Source: Achromobacter sp. MFA1 R4 (GTDB lineage: Bacteria; Pseudomonadota; Gammaproteobacteria; Burkholderiales; Burkholderiaceae_B). Taken from it: a stretch of 64,000 nucleotides of DNA. Of this stretch, positions 62,857 through 64,000 are shown piece after piece; within the stretch, counting starts at the first letter, position 1, and each line of letters begins with the position of its first letter. The position numbers were made by a program, and so were the translations under genes. The stretch lies in contig NZ_LT707065.1 of NCBI RefSeq assembly GCF_900156745.1, forward strand, positions 868,001 through 932,000. Direction: 5' to 3'. Below the pieces are notes generated by a model. That model saw only the letters and a program-made list of their open reading frames with translations, was not told the origin of the DNA and made no database searches.

Positions 62857-63807
62857 TCAGGTCCTCGCTTCCGTCAACACCGCACCGAGCGCACGCTGGG
62901 CCAGGGTCAGTTTGAAGCCGTTGTCGGGCGTGGGCCTGGCGCCGGCCAGCAGCGCCTCGGTCACGCGCGCGGCGCCGGACGGCAGGTGCCGCTCGGCCTC
63001 CACGCTGCGCCATGGTTGCGGCGCCACGCCGCCCAGCGCCACGCGGCCGCTGCCGTCGTCCTGCAGCACCACGCCCACCGACACCAGCGCAAAGGCAAAG
63101 GACGCGCGGTCGCGCACTTTGCGATAGAAGTGCCTGCCGCCCACGGGCTTGGGCAGCGTCACCGCGGTGATCATCTCACCGGCCGCCAGTTGGGTCTCGA
63201 TGTGCGGCGTATCGCCCGGCAGCCGGTAGAAGTCCGCAATCGGGATGACGCGCCGCGTGGCGTCCGGGCGCACCGTCTCGATCTGTGCGTCCAGCAGGCG
63301 CATCGCCACCGCCATGTCGCTGGGATGGGTGGCGATGCAGGCGTCGCTGGAACCGATCACCGCGAGCTGCCGCGACACCCCGCCGATGGCCGAACAGCCG
63401 CTGCCGGGCGCGCGCTTGTTGCAAGGCTGATTGGTGTCATAGAAGTACGGGCACCGCGTGCGCTGAAGCAGGTTGCCGGCGGTGGTGGCGCGATTGCGGA
63501 TCTGGGCCGACGCGCCGGCAAGCAGCGCGCGCGCCAGGACTTCATAGTCGCGGCGCACGGTCTCATCGGCGGCCAGATCGGCATTGCGCACCAGCGCGCC
63601 GATGCGCAGGCCGCCGTCTTCAGCCGGCTCGATGCGGTCCAGCCCCAGGCCGTTGACATCGACCAGATGGGCAGGCGTTTCCACCTCGATCTTCATCAGG
63701 TCCAGCAGATTCGTGCCCCCCGCGATGAAGCGCGCCCGCGGCTCGCGCGCGGCGCTGGCGGCCGCTTCGGCGGCGGTCCGGGGACGTTCATAGGTGAACG
63801 GTCTCAT
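62857..63807 (-). CDS. paoB: Aldehyde oxidoreductase FAD-binding subunit (PaoB/YagS-like)
   Basis: A 316-residue FAD subunit passing electrons from the molybdenum site to an acceptor. The FAD loop [15 protein letters not shown] and the [19 protein letters not shown] segment are typical. The cysteine cluster [15 protein letters not shown] with GSGC matches the extra [4Fe-4S] cluster described for E. coli PaoB. The ATG at 63807 overlaps the paoA stop by 4 bp. Length equals that of YagS. Confidence 0.9.
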   Translation of the reverse strand: MRPFTYERPRTAAEAAASAAREPRARFIAGGTNLLDLMKIEVETPAHLVDVNGLGLDRIEPAEDGGLRIGALVRNADLAADETVRRDYEVLARALLAGASAQIRNRATTAGNLLQRTRCPYFYDTNQPCNKRAPGSGCSAIGGVSRQLAVIGSSDACIATHPSDMAVAMRLLDAQIETVRPDATRRVIPIADFYRLPGDTPHIETQLAAGEMITAVTLPKPVGGRHFYRKVRDRASFAFALVSVGVVLQDDGSGRVALGGVAPQPWRSVEAERHLPSGAARVTEALLAGARPTPDNGFKLTLAQRALGAVLTEART

Positions 63808-64000
63808 GCCTTGCCCTCCGCAACCTCTTCGATGGCATCGAGAATGTTGGCGTACGCGCCGCAGCGGCAGATATTGCCGCTCATGCGTTCGCGGATCTCT
63901 TCCGGCGTCAGCAGCGGGCGTTCGGACAACGACGCGGTGGCATGGCTGGGCATGCCGCGCGCGGCCTCGTCCAGCATGCCGACTGCGGAACAGATCTGCC
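63804..64000 (-). CDS. paoA: Aldehyde oxidoreductase iron-sulfur subunit, C-terminal part (PaoA/YagT-like)
   Basis: The last 65 codons of the small [2Fe-2S] subunit, cut by the right window edge. Visible motifs are [12 protein letters not shown] and the second-cluster ligand pair in [12 protein letters not shown], followed by [12 protein letters not shown] and stop. The order paoA-paoB-paoC with overlapping or nearly abutting genes supports the call. The Tat signal and first cluster are outside the window. Confidence 0.85.
   Translation of the reverse strand, partial: QICSAVGMLDEAARGMPSHATASLSERPLLTPEEIRERMSGNICRCGAYANILDAIEEVAEGKA

Noticed and set aside
1-64000. tRNA, rRNA or known riboswitch
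   Set aside because: No cloverleaf-like, ribosomal or recognisable aptamer sequence was noticed in any intergenic gap; a covariance-model search was not possible here.

Overview
The window is GC-rich (about two thirds G+C), densely packed chromosome. Protein style and gene content (a Tas-like reductase, an aldehyde oxidoreductase paoABC-type operon, ESPR-bearing trimeric autotransporters, T4-like tail genes) point to a betaproteobacterium of the Alcaligenaceae, most likely Achromobacter or a close Bordetella relative. That placement is inferred from protein resemblance, not from a marker gene. No rRNA, tRNA, CRISPR array, transposase or integrase was seen.

Layout. (1) 1-21 kb is mostly housekeeping and single genes: the start of a MarR-like regulator with a palindromic operator, Tag glycosylase, an LprI-like protein, a phosphoesterase, a TonB siderophore receptor, Tas, a UvrA-like ATPase, a class II aldolase, a GST, a membrane hydrolase and a large exported protein. 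Two compact effector/immunity-type pairs sit inside it: an RNase A-like toxin with a CdiI-like partner (2.2-3.3 kb), and a peptidoglycan-binding papain-like protein with a lipoprotein partner (6.1-7.1 kb). (2) 21.25-45.06 kb is one 19-gene, same-strand operon for a contractile injection system of the extracellular/phage-tail-like (eCIS) type. It encodes sheath, tube, hub chaperone, cap, AAA+ ATPase, a DUF4157 cargo protein with a small partner, LysM/tube adaptors, hub, spike, PAAR-like tip, gp25 and two large wedge proteins (one carrying a PA14 domain), a tail-I/beta-helix protein and a DUF6519 beta-helix protein. Most junctions are 4-bp ATGA overlaps. (3) 45.2-52.1 kb holds two tandem trimeric autotransporter adhesin genes of identical length (1087 codons each), each followed by the same long hairpin terminator. 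(4) 52.4-60.6 kb has an MFS exporter, a secreted PIG-L deacetylase with a terminator abutting its start codon, an enoyl-CoA hydratase, a degenerate ABC ATPase, an outer-membrane barrel and a DUF1254 protein. (5) 60.65-64 kb is a paoA-paoB-paoC molybdenum aldehyde oxidoreductase operon on the minus strand, with paoA cut by the window edge.

How the genes work together. The operon supplies nearly everything needed to build a contracting sheath-tube-baseplate particle. There are no capsid, portal, terminase, integrase or lysis genes, and no TssJLM membrane complex, so it is neither an intact prophage nor a canonical T6SS. The DUF4157 protein is the best cargo candidate. The small gene directly after it, and the two stand-alone effector/immunity pairs 14-19 kb upstream, suggest an antibacterial orientation; this is inference. 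The least expected points are the double domain insertion in the sheath, the PA14 domain in a wedge protein, the absence of a recognisable tape-measure or fibre protein, and the mosaic adhesin duplication next door.
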